From Phorcus lineatus (Eukaryota > Mollusca > Gastropoda > Trochida > Trochidae): 64,000 nt of DNA. The stretch spans positions 32,711,645-32,775,644 of the forward strand of contig OV121088.1 in assembly GCA_921293015.1 (NCBI GenBank), read 5' to 3'. Each line of letters opens with the position of its first letter. Within the stretch, counting starts at the first letter, position 1. The position numbers and the translations under genes are program-made. The notes below the pieces were generated by a model, which searched no databases, was not told the DNA's origin, and saw only the letters and a list, made by a program, of their open reading frames with translations. Shown here piece by piece: positions 12,800 to 24,148 of the stretch.

Positions 12800-13910
12800 T
12801 GATTCAGTCACGGAGAGATCTGCTCCTCAGCAGGCCAAGCGGAAGGTGACACGAGAACCCTCAGGTGTTCTGCCTTCACACGTGGCTTGTATTAAGAGAG
12901 GGTTAAGGAGCAGTGGTTACTCTAGGTGTGTCGCCAATGCCATAGCTACCTCTAATAGGAAGACCACTAGGAAACTCTATGATTTCCAGTGACAGGCCTT
13001 CGCCTCCTTCTGTGCTCAGCGGGGTTTCGTCCCGGCGGAGGCCTCCGTTTCTCAGGTAGGAGAGTACTTGGTGTACCTACGCAACACCAGGCATCTTAAG
13101 GCGTCATCAATTAACACCAACCTGTTGGCTATCCTCTCTGTACTTAAGAAGAGGTCGCCGGGTTTAGATGTGTCGGTCCTCAAGCGGGACGACACTAAGC
13201 TTCGTCCACCCGAGGGGTACTTAGCTGTCGTGCTCAGCCACCTTCGCTCCGATAGGTATGAACCGCTCTCCGACGTTCCCCTCCTCCCTCTCACCATCAA
13301 GGTCATTTTTCTGGTGGCCATGGCCTCCGTAACTCGGGTTTCAGAAATCCATGCGTTACAGGCGGACCTTCTACGATTGGGGGGGGGGGGGGGTTATCAG
13401 CCTCACTTGGTTTAGCTCCCGACTTCGTCTGCAAAAACCAAGCAGCTGATGAGGCGGGCCGTACACACTCTATTCCGGCACTGGGGTCTGAATCGGGAGA
13501 GATAGATCTCTCGCTGTGTCCGGTTAGCGCGTTGAGGGTTTACGTGCAGCGTACACGCAGGCGGAGGGGTGGCAGGCGTCGTCTGTTCTTGCCTCTCTCG
13601 CCGTGGAGCACACAAGAGCTCGACAAGCGAGCGTTGGGTGTATACCATAGGTCAGCAGTCATTGACGCGTACAAGGCCTCTGACCTGCCATCCCCGTCGC
13701 GTTCCAACCCGCATGAGATCCGAGCAGTCTCAGCCACGATGGCTTACCACTGTAACATCGCGGTCTAGGACGTCATGGCGGGGTGTTGTTGGCGTTCTTC
13801 AGAGGTCTTCGCCAATCATTACCTACGAGATCTCTCCACATCAGATCTCGAAGGTATCTCAAGGCTGGGTCCGCAGGTTTTCGCTCAGGCGAAGGTGGTC
13901 CACCCGATCA
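12800..13910 (+). pseudogene. DIRS tyrosine recombinase remnant
   Basis: The N-terminal SAM-like part (GVLPSHVACIKRGLRSSG, then NRKTTRKLYDFQ) is followed by an in-frame stop and by the frame starting at 13068 (YLVYLRNTRHLKASSINT). Catalytic motifs are all present. The first arginine is in ASVTRVSEI (codon 13335-13337), the HxxR box is NPHEIRAVS (His 13712, Arg 13721), and the nucleophile is the Tyr of FANHYLRDLS (13820-13822). A 14-base G run near 13380 sits at a frame change, and a TAG (13767-13769) interrupts the last frame. Known DIRS recombinases join the circular intermediate to the target without target duplication. Confidence 0.87.
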
Positions 13911-14232
13911 GACCGAGAAGGGGACATTCCTCTTAGGAGGAGGGTCCCGTGTGTCTTTCGATGCTCCTTGCAAACTTCGGTTCGCATCGTTTGTTCTTTG
14001 TCGGTTATTCCTATTTACACTTTCCCCCATAGGGGTCGGGGACAGTGTTAATCAGGAGTTGAGTGGCTGGGTTGTCTCTTCGATCCGCTTAGCGGTAGAG
14101 ATAGTGTCTCCCGGGCTGTACCTTGTCCTCACCACAGGGTGGAGGACTCGTAGGTTAGCTTACACTCAGGGCTTGTCGCTGGTCTCGTCTCTCCCATATA
14201 TCTACTGACCCACCTCCGTGCAGTGGAATTCT
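13911..14232 (+). other. DIRS 3' segment between recombinase and ICR
   Basis: GC-rich sequence downstream of the recombinase remnant with no recognisable domain. An open frame ending ...SLVSSLPYIY at 14208 has no family features I can name. Confidence 0.4.
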
Positions 14233-14327
14233 AGGCATAGTAGGTCTAGTCAACAGATATGTATTTAAATAATAGTACGTTTTTGATTAAACGTAATTAT
14301 TTATACTTACCTGTTGACTAGACCTAC
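14233..14327. repeat. DIRS internal complementary region (ICR)
   Basis: 14233-14274 is the reverse complement of the left outer end (8341-8382). 14271-14327 is the reverse complement of the right outer end (14546-14602). The two halves overlap by four bases at AATA (TATT on the element strand), so the ICR spells the left and right termini joined head to tail. In DIRS1 biology this region is thought to template a single-stranded circle and restore the termini. Confidence 0.93.
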
Positions 14328-14397
14328 GCACTAGTCCCGCCCATCCTCCCCGCTTGGTCTGTCTTGCCTTGCCTTTTAAATATTTATGGGCCTGTTC

Positions 14398-14562
14398 GGA
14401 GAGTGAAGGCTTCTGGGAGTGACGTCACGAGACCACTGACTTACCGCCCTTGGAGGGGGGTTTTACGCATCCCTTACTCCACTGTTTCAAGTTTCGTCTG
14501 TGGTAATAAGGTTGAAATAAAGCATGCCTAGAGGAGGCAGGCATAGTAGGTCTAGTCAACAG
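14398..14562 (-). repeat. DIRS right inverted terminal repeat
   Basis: This is the reverse complement of 8359-8523. It is followed by a 40-base unique right extension (14563-14602) that is found again, inverted, in the internal complementary region. The repeat and its extension meet at CAACAG/GTAAGTAT, a perfect match to a 5' splice-site consensus on the + strand. Confidence 0.93.
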
Positions 14563-14602
14563 GTAAGTATAAATAATTACGTTTAATCAAAAACGTACTA
14601 TT

Positions 14603-15451
14603 TTTATCACTTTATTCCTTTTTTTAATGGGCATCATAAATATACAGTATTATAGTACATGTAATATACACACATGATATACAGAGTACAAAGATATAGG
14701 TATCAAATCGATAAGACATTTTCAGTTTTGCGCATACGAGTTCATTTCAATATTGCATGTTAATGGCAAGAAAAAACATTATGTAAAAAGGCTTTAGCAC
14801 GAGGACCAAAAGGAGATGAATTTCTCGTATCTACAATCAGTGTAGAGACGCTGCTTACTAACGGTGCAAGTTTCTTGTAAAATTAATTTAAGGCCATTTA
14901 TATGAGGCTTTTTATTATGGCATTTGCAGGTATAAATGTAGTGTCTTCGTTATATTTTTATAAAACCCATTTGATCATAGGAGCTCTCTTGTCAAAAACA
15001 TGTCAAATCTGGTTGCAAAAATATAAAGTAGTTCAGTCAGTGATCTTCATTTTGAACAGTCCAACACAGAGCAGGCTTGAGTTCTATCATCCACCCTGAA
15101 TCATTTAGTAATGATAAAACCCCAAGAAATCAGAGTAATTATGATCATAACGATAAGGGTTTAAATCTATAAAAATATTTGTTCATAACATGAGGAAGTT
15201 GTGAGAAACCGGGAATATAATTTTTCTGTCAGTGAGATGAATCGAAACCCCTGAAATAACCCCCCCCTCTGCTGCATCCTTGATTTGCCACTGACTAACC
15301 TGTAACAGTTATCAGCACTATCATTACTTTTGTTGTTTGTGTTAAAGTCTTTCAGAAATGAGTGTATGAATCGAGAGTTTTGACCAGCCTTACTTTACTT
15401 AATTGATGTATAAAATTATGATTACTTATATTGAAATTCTCATTTTGAGAT
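14603..15451. other. Intergenic DNA downstream of THNSL2
   Basis: AT-rich stretch between the DIRS right end and the THNSL2 stop codon. On the minus strand AATAAA signals lie at 14911-14916 and 14611-14616, possible poly(A) signals for THNSL2. The second is only nine bases from the DIRS end. Nothing else is recognisable. Confidence 0.4.
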
Positions 15452-18400
15452 TTAGGAGTTATTGGCCTGACATTTTTGTGAGAGTTCCTCAATCTTTGTC
15501 CTTATGACTTTCGTCCAATCGTCTCCCTTCTCGAGGTCGAGGTAGCGGGTGGGCATGTTGAGTAGTTTCTTCACGCCCTCTGTTGGGGTGAACGTGAGTC
15601 CTGCTGCTGTAACCGACTCCTCGAACTTGGCTGGGGAAGCGGAGGCCAGGCACACTCTTAATGGGTTATCTCCCTTTGTCCTTGAGAGAAACGAAAAAGA
15701 AACAAGTTACAGTGGTTGGTCAAATAGATAAAATTAAAATGATTTGAAAATAAATTCACTTTAAGCATAGATAAAACCTTTTTTGAAAAATTGCCTTCTA
15801 CCACACCATAAAACTGTCCTGAGCTTTCAATTCATTAGAGGGGGCGGGATAGCGCAGTGGTTAGCGCGTTCGGCTTTGGATCAGGAGGTCCGTGGTTCGA
15901 ATCCCGCCAGGGGCTCGGCAACTTTGTCTGCAGTAGAGAACTGTTCTACACGCAGTCAGGTTTGGGTGCAATGCTACACTGAAATTCAGCGCAGTACCAC
16001 CCATGGTTCGCTAGTTCCAGCCGATGCTCACAGGTTTCACCGCAATGCATAGCCACAATAGTGTTGTGGGCTTTCTCCCTGCAATAATACTAGCAGCCGC
16101 GATATAAGTGAAATAATCTTGCAAGCGGCGTTAAACACCAACTCACCTCACCTCACCTCAATTCATTAGACAGGTTAAACGAGAACAAATGCTTGCTTGT
16201 TTAAAAAAAAAATCAGATCATAATGCATGGTTCACAAATTTCATTGAAATAACACAACTTTTTATTGACACTAAATTATGATAAGACTTAGTTTTCTACA
16301 GGCAACAGATTCAGTTGTCTTAAAAGCACCAGTGCACACCAATATTTTGTTTATACAACGGATGTACAAATAATGCATATCTCTCGATATTACCAAAGAT
16401 CCCCTCTCAGGTAATCTACCTTGTAAGTTATTTAACAAATATGTAAATATTCAGGTTATAAATTTGATTCTAAAAGACTGGAAGTATTTAATACAACGCT
16501 ACATTACATCAAATACAATAACAGAATTATTCAAATTTTGCTTACTGCTGGAAGAGCAAAAATGCCTGCAGCTATCTTGATCCACTGACAATGCTTATAC
16601 TACATTTTTTAAATCAGTTAAATTACAAGATTGCGTTAATAAACATTATTTCATCCTTTACTCTCAGTTCAGTGTTAAGGTAGCATCAAAACATGCACAT
16701 ACTACTATTTGAGGCGTTTAAAATCAACTGTCCATATTTTTCCATTTTGTGCACAACTGACCTTAGATATTTTATACATCTAAGCCGACTACAGTTGTCT
16801 GAACTTTTTCATTGTTGATTACAGGTCAGTTTTAAGGAATAATAAGTATTTCATTGCAAAAAGCTAAAGTGAATGCCTATATCCTCATATGCCTTAAAAT
16901 AGCCAATTTGAACAGAAAAAAGCCTTTAAAGTGCCTTTAAGCTGTGTCAAGGTCAGAGATTTCACCTCTCCTTGACCAATGGATGACCATAACAAAGTAA
17001 AGACCCTAACCCATGCCTGGAATAGTGGTACTTGACTGCCGTCAGGTTTCTAAGGACCTAAATTTCATGAAATCTTTTACATAAGACTAAAATGTTGGTT
17101 TAAGCTTTGTCAATTGATGACCACAACACAGTAAACACCCTGACCCGTGTCTGGAGTAGTGGTAGTTGACCGCGGTGGCCGTGTGGGGACACACCAGGTA
17201 GTTGTTCTCCTCCCAACACCTCCTCATCGTCTCCTTGATCTGCTCGTCCGGCACCACGTGGCTGCTGATCACCTGTGATATCTGAGGAGGATAGAGGAAT
17301 ACCGTAAATCCTTGTAACCCTTTCATCTCCAAGAAACCAGACACAACATTACAGGGCTTTCATAGGCCAGTGGAGGTGAAAGGTTTGATAATTAGTGCCT
17401 TGGTGAATCTACATTACAATTTAACATCTTTGCTTTAAAGGTATAACTTGTCGAAAATTACAACAAAAATGACAAGAGTGTCAACTTGCTTCATCTTTCA
17501 ACTCGTCAGGAACTTTTGTCTTCTTGGTTGAATCAAACTCTTTCATCATCTCGTCAATCTTGTCAACATCTCCATCAGAAAACAAGTACCAGATCCGCTC
17601 CATGTTGTAGGCAACCTGTCAATATATTCCACTATTATTACACCACATACTTCTGGCAATCTGATTGGTTGAGAGCCAGTCTCAGACAGTCTACAGAGAA
17701 GCATGAATTTACTCAGAGTTTGACCAAAAGTCGTAATGATGTTTTTAAAAACAGACATGAGGATGACAAACTGTGTTTCATGATGTTGTGCTAATGTCAT
17801 AATGACATCATTTTTCAATAATCTTATAAACTCCAAATAAATCCCTTTTCATGACAGTTGATTGTTTTCTTTTGTGTAATAGAAAATATAAAAGTAAAAT
17901 GAAAACTTAACTATCACATTTATATCAGTAGCTGACATTATGACAAGCAAGGATTTGGCACGCTCACCTGAATATCCATTGCTGGAGCCAGAGACGTGGT
18001 GACATGAGTGATAGAGTAATCTCCCTTGTCCAGTGTACGCGCCACAGTGTCATTTTTTGTCACACAGCAAACCAGCTTAAGAGGCAGTCCCATTGCCCGG
18101 GCAATACATCCAGCTTAACAGAAAGTAAATTCCTAGTTAACCCTCTCTCCGGTCCCTTTCTTTATTTGAATTCCCTTGCATTTGAAATCCTTTATCTGAA
18201 TCCCTTATGGCTCCCTTTATGGGCCACTGGCTCTGTAGTTCATCAAGCTTTAAGTTCCAGATGCTCTTACAAAACTTTAAATTCTGCATTGGCATCTGCA
18301 GAATCATAAGTAGACACAAAAGAAGTCAGCTGAGCATGGTTTAATGGACATAGAAAAGAAAAAAAAGGGCTGCCTGTTGTACGTGGTCTGCACTTTTTAC

Positions 18401-21400
18401 ACTTTTAACACTTAATAAAACCCATTTATAAAGAATTCTATTGCATAGGGTAAAAATAGGTTAACATCACATAAATGGTATGGAATCGTATCATGATGGG
18501 ATACAGTCTGATATATTGTATCGCAAAAGTTTGAATCATCACAACTCTGTTTTCACCAGCTAGCTGATGCACCTACTTTAAACAGAAGTGACTGCAGATT
18601 ATGTGTCAAGAGTTTCAAGTTGTTTTGATATGATATAATTTAGATCATATCAACAATGAAAAGTTTCAATGACATTTGACATGACCCCCTTGTTTGAACA
18701 TTCTGAAGCATGAGTGCTCATTCATGAGGCTCCTACAATACTCTGATGGTCGTCTCAGGATTGAGCTCATATCACTAACTGCTACATATTGAAAACCATT
18801 TATAAAATAAAGACAATAATTGATCCTCTAATTCAGACACTCACACCATTGCTTGATTCAAAGTAATTTTCAAATGGTTATTCCTGGACAAAACAAGGCG
18901 AAATCTGTGACACAATCATGTCATTGTAAGGTAACTTTGAAGAAGTCAAGGAGTCTTGGTATTTAACGAGTGTAAGCGAGTAAGATACCAATACCATTCA
19001 CGAGTTTCATAAATATGTTATTAAACGGGACTGAGTTTAGTATTCTATTAGTACTCGCTGAATTATATCAAAGAAAAATCATGAAAATCGCCAATGTGTA
19101 ATAACTTTGTAGATTTATTAAACGGCGGTATCTCGACAGGGAGAGTAATTAAATAAAAGGCAATAACTTACAGGTGACGTTCCCTCCTGCACCAGTAGGT
19201 ATGGCTATCTCGACCTCTTCGTCACATGTCGGACACATCTGTACACACAAGATTATCCGCTGGTAACACGGCTGGATGATGCTCATGACATTTGTTGTAA
19301 GATTAACTTCCATGTTTAATGATGTAATGAATGTTCAATTACAAACTACTACACTAAAATATTTACTTTTACTCCTAGGTCACCTATGAAACACAACATA
19401 GAAAAAGTCCTGGATTCCATGTGCATGTAGAGTGAAATGCAAAGTATGGGATGTGTATTTAAGATTTTGCAATATAATAGTAGAAAATGATTCCCTGAAC
19501 TTGGAACGTGATGTGCTGCACAAGGTATGTGATCCAAGGAACTCTCACGAGAGTATCTGAATACGCATTACATGTGTAATCGGAGACCAAAAGTTAGAAT
19601 TCCATAGGATGTTCTAATCAGCAGATCACATGCTTTTCTATATAAGGTAGAAATATGCATCATAATTTCATTTAGGATTCAATTCTCATGAACAAATTGA
19701 AAATAATATTACACAACAGGCCTCACATAACAAAATATCACTTTTTCATTGTGACGCACATTATTAACAATCGTTTGGTGTCTCAGTCCCACTATGATGT
19801 TGCATTCCAATGCGTCGTTGTGGGTAATCCACCTATGTTTTTAGATTCATTTTCATTATTTTTTTTGATTTTGCAACTAGGATAATAAACAGAAAACCAT
19901 TTTTGTGCTCATGACATACTATGTTTACGAAATTCGAACTACATTTCAGTAAACACCTTGCTCTTGCTTGAAAATACTAATATTTAGTCTTGCATTGTAA
20001 ACATAGTATGTCATGGACACTCATATAATATCCTCTATATAGGCCTTCAGCTAACCTGAAGATAGGCGTAGAAGTAGTGGACGATCTGAATCAGTATCCT
20101 GGAGAAGTTGATGGAGTTCAGGCATGACAGATGGTTCGTCTTTGTGAACTCGAGATCAGCGAAACATTCCCGCATGACGTCATCCAATTCATCAGATGTT
20201 CCGTCAACTGGAAGAGAACAGAGGATAATAATTCTATAATTTTAAATAAGAGATAATTAAGAAAGATATCATTTTCCCACAAAGGTCAAAAGTTGAAAAC
20301 CAAAAAATGATTTTATAGCGTAAGTAATTACACCCAAATATGAGAATGTTTGAGATCTTAGTAATTAAACGCATTTATGAGTGTTTGAGATCTTAGATAT
20401 AATTACTTTTCTTAGGAAGGAGTTTAAGCATCAACCTCATATGTCTTCTTTGGGAAAAAACGTTTCTATTCTCTTGTAACTTTTATATTTCATCGTACCA
20501 TGTCAGCTTATTAGTATCATCATAGCTCTTTTTGTAAGCATACATTTATTTATACTTGAAATCTTTTGCATGTACCATGTTTTAATGAAGCAAACGGATA
20601 TATTTGCTATTTTTTCTTTATCTGTGGATTTATGGTTTACAGGAGGGATGGAATAAGTTGATAACTTATTTTGTCATTCATTACACCATCTATTCATAAT
20701 TAGTTTATAGGAGCCATCAATTATTACTTTTTACAATTCATTTGTAGGTGTAATATCCAAAACAAATTGATATTGTACAATGTAAGAAAATCATATGTAC
20801 AAATGTTATGTACGTATTATAAGTGTGAAATTCAAACAAACTCACTATCATCAGCAAAATGTACCTAAAATATATTTGCTATTTTTTCTTCATCTGTGGA
20901 TTTAAGGTGTACAGGAGGGATGGAATAAGTTGGTAACTTATTTTGTCGTTCATTACACCATGTATTGTTAATTAGTTTATGGGAGCCATCATATTACTTT
21001 TTACAATTCATATTGTACAATGTAAGAAAATTATATTTCTATTTACGTATTATAAGTGTGAAATTCAAACTTATTCACTTTCTTCACTAAAATGTATCTA
21101 AAATGTGGTACCCTGGTGGAGTTTGATTGACCTATATTTTACCTACATTTAACTTACAATGTAAATGATTTGTGGTAAAATCCCTACCTCTGTAGACATG
21201 TACATTGCTTTCCAGCACAGTGATCATCTGTAGTTCCTGTACCCGAGATATTCTACCTCGAGGCAACATCACGATGATGTCCGCCCACTTGGACCCACGC
21301 ACAGCTTCAATAGCAGCACTCCCTGTATCTCCAGAGGTCGCTGAAATAAAGTGTTCTTTCAAGTTTCAGTGAACCAAGCAAGGTTATATGACAATTGTGA

Positions 21401-24148
21401 TCTGCTCTAATATTCAAAGTTCATACACCAATAACAAACATGTCCATGTTACTAAATTTCTAAATTACAAAATAGCACTCATGAACTTAAGTATACATAA
21501 TATTCTTGCATTTATACATTGCATTGATATTGTCTAAAATGTATGCAATGTATTCAATATAATAATTGTGAGTGACCTCCTTAGTACCAAAATCAAGATT
21601 GATTGATAATTGTGACAAGTTCATATTCAATGGGACGCTTTCTCATGGTATTGGATACAACTACAGTTGTGTAACATACTCTTCTTGGCATTTGGAGCTG
21701 TGACGATATATCATAGCATCGAGAATCGTGAGACTTAATCCGGCGATATATGTATCGCAATACGGTCTCTGTATGTGGATATGTATCCTTGACTTTGAAA
21801 TTGTTTATTATGCCTAAAAATCCAAGTGCATGTCAAAAGTTAATCTTTTTATAAAAAATTTCTGAAAATAGGATATACTGCATTGTATCAATTGTATCGT
21901 AATGATATATCATGATAAGTATCGTATCGTGAAATATCTCTATCATAACATCCCTATTTGTATTCTCATTTCATTTTGGATTATTAATGGAAGCAGAAAG
22001 AAAGCAAGACATATTACGTGAGGAGCTGAATATTGAATAAAAATGGCTGATTTGCATATACTAGGATCAAAGTATAAATCTAAAATTTATTCACTATCAT
22101 ACGGAAAAATTTAAATTGTAAGAAATTTGTATTAGTTCATTCTTTCAAATTTGAACTTTTATAGATAAAATTTACCATTTTAAAAAAAAGTTTTACCAAT
22201 TAAGAAACAGAGATGCTTCTTCCTCTTGCTCAGGAAGTAGTTGACAAATTGTCCGACACATGACAGACCGAGATCTTTGAAAGCCCAAGTCACTCCGTGA
22301 AATAGCTCCATAATGTTCAATCCATTGGAGAGTCGAGTTATTGGAGCAATATCAGGATGACTGAATCTACTGAAAGCTCTATCAATCAGCTCTGAAACAC
22401 AGTTCGATGGAATTCATTTCAACAAATATGTTCACTGTTTGAAATTATTATTTGGTGTCGCTCCAAGTACATTTGAAAATTCCACTCAAATGGGATCCTT
22501 TGCAATTGTACAAATATCCAACTTTATCAATTCATATAAGGAATGCCATCTCAATAAATAGGATTCTCCCCCAAAACTATCCCATTGCTCTTGGGACAAT
22601 ACTTTCATGGGGCAGTGCAGATAATTGTTGAGATAGGAGGGTTAAAGGACAGTCCTATAGGGGTATTTTATTTGGGAATGACATTCAAGGGGGACATTAC
22701 CATTTATACAAGTACGATATCAGCTAGTACCTGATAATAACATAACATAAACCAGTTGCAACATTAAGATAACATTTTGGTTGACTTTTTTTTACTACTA
22801 GATAAATGAGAGCGCACACTCATTAGAATAAAACAAGAATGAAAAGCGAAGTCATTGATCGGTGCCACTAGCTTGAGAAGCCTTGCTACAGCACTACAAG
22901 GTGCAGTTGATAGTCTTATCATAAATCATTTGTTAAATTGTGAATTCAATCCATATATAAAGTTTATTTTTATAATATAGTGAAATTAGTACAGCGCCAT
23001 TTTTCATGACATTTTCACTCAAATCAACATTGGAGACCGTAGCCAATAGGTCACTATAATATATCAAAAAAGATGTTTTATCAAATTATGCAATTTATTT
23101 TGTGGAAAATAAAAGTTGTGTTATCATTGTAGAATAACTGTACGTTCTTCTTTGAAGGGTCCCATAAGACAGAAATAGCTCTGTTGGATTTTGTTGAATT
23201 GGCATTGTGTGGACTTCCCATGGTTTGAGGCATTTTCAGCTTTATACTGCATTGTTAAAGTATATTACAGAATAAATAATTTAAAGTTTTGAGATGGATA
23301 AAAGAATTTATTAAACTGAAAATATTGTAGTGGTTATAAAGAAAATACACTCTGATACCTATCTGCAAGCTCTATCTACCAAATTCTGCAGCTCAAAGAA
23401 TGTATTGGCTATTATAATTGAAAGTGATCTAAAAACACAAATGTTGAAAACCCACTCTTCCCACAGGGTACTCAAATACTTTCTTTTAACATAACCTCTC
23501 TAACATGTGGATCATATTTCTCTGGTCTCTCAAATTCCTTAGTGGCGCAAATCGGCAACACAAATTATCATTAAGTTTTATCCAATTAAATTTCATTTCA
23601 CATCTCCGACTGATATCTGTTTTGTAAGAAACTTGTTCATTGCAATAGGGACTTTTAAAAATTTATGGAAAATGACAAATGCATAGTTCAAAATGTATAA
23701 CATCACTGATTGGCCAACAAACTAAAATTGCAATCAGGATTCCCTATATCTAGCCAAATAACAGCTTAATTTGTATAAAAGGTTCCATGGAAACAGTTGG
23801 AAGGGAATGTGAGTAACACACTATTTTCAAGAAGTTGAGAAATGTAAATAAAAGCTAAATGTCTATTACCTTCAATTAGAAAAAAAAATGTGCAGATGAT
23901 TAAAAACAGAAAATCTCGAAGATTATACCATTAAGGTCTGATTCCGGTATTTCATCTTCAACAAACAATGGCACTATCTTCTTTACAAGATCCACATAGC
24001 TCAAGGCTGCCCATGCTTTTAAAGTATCTGATGAAATAAAAGGAATTTTTTCAGGTAGTAGAATTCCTCCATCTGCTGCAAATCCTGAGTACAATGCTTC
24101 TTCAAAGGAAAGCCCTTCAACTTTACCTCTCGTGCTTCTGTACTTCAT
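15452..24148 (-). CDS. THNSL2: Threonine synthase-like 2, complete, nine exons
   Basis: Exons in transcript order: 24148-23929, 22391-22197, 21340-21188, 20207-20056, 19238-19172, 18113-17968, 17615-17490, 17281-17145, 15680-15452. They total 1425 nt (474 aa plus stop), close to vertebrate THNSL2 (about 484 aa). Motifs: N-terminal [24 protein letters not shown]-lysine loop [11 protein letters not shown]; phosphate loop [18 protein letters not shown]; and [16 protein letters not shown]. The fold is that of PLP-dependent threonine synthase. Animals lack threonine synthesis, and the mammalian homologue acts as a phospho-lyase on O-phospho-threonine or homoserine. The start codon opens the conserved MKYRSTRG. 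Intron 7 uses a GC donor. Introns hold a SINE, tandem duplications and a hairpin. Confidence 0.95.
15840..16159 (+). mobile_element. Full-length tRNA-derived SINE
   Basis: The tRNA-like head has an A box (TAGCGCAGTGGTTAG) and a perfect B box (GGTTCGAATCC). It is followed by a body of about 240 bp (ending GCGGCGTTAAAC) and a CTCAC-rich tail. It is flanked by an 11-bp target duplication, AATTCATTAGA, at 15829-15839 and 16160-16170. It lies in the last THNSL2 intron. The family recurs at 3914-4066, 26294-26615 and 39908-40222. Transcription would be by RNA polymerase III and mobilisation by a partner LINE. Confidence 0.93.
19910..20015. repeat. Inverted repeat with perfect 19-bp arms in a THNSL2 intron
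   Basis: CATGACATACTATGTTTAC at 19910-19928 is exactly complementary to 19997-20015, with a 68-base spacer. The right arm ends about 40 bases downstream of exon 4's donor in transcript sense. No transposase or tail is seen; it is probably a small foldback element. Confidence 0.7.
20598..21105. repeat. Tandem duplication, two units of about 240-270 bp, in a THNSL2 intron
   Basis: Blocks TATATTTGCTATTTTTTCTT, GGAGGGATGGAATAAGTTG, TTAGTTTAT.GGAGCCATCA, ATTGTACAATGTAAGAAAAT and TTATAAGTGTGAAATTCAAAC occur in the same order at 20598-20865 and again at 20868-21105. Differences between units are substitutions and one deletion of roughly 30 bases in the second unit. Confidence 0.85.

Larger units (their letters stand above)
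8341..14602 (+). mobile_element. DIRS1-type tyrosine-recombinase retrotransposon, full length but coding-dead
   Basis: The element has the DIRS1 plan. Inverted terminal repeats lie at 8359-8523 and 14398-14562. An internal complementary region at 14233-14327 is complementary to both outer ends. In order on the + strand it holds a Cys-rich gag-like region, a DIRS-type RT/RNase H and a tyrosine recombinase. There is no LTR, no DDE integrase and no visible target duplication, as expected for recombinase-mediated insertion. Frameshifts and stops break every reading frame. GC content is visibly higher than in the flanks. The ends were set from the internal complementary region, which predicts the left terminus at TATTATTT (8341) and the right terminus at ...GTACTATT (14602), sharing TATT. 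Confidence 0.93.

Noticed and set aside
15845..15915. tRNA gene with A and B boxes
   Set aside because: The sequence is the head of a SINE with body, tail and target duplications, repeated at 26294 and 39908; it is not a stand-alone tRNA.
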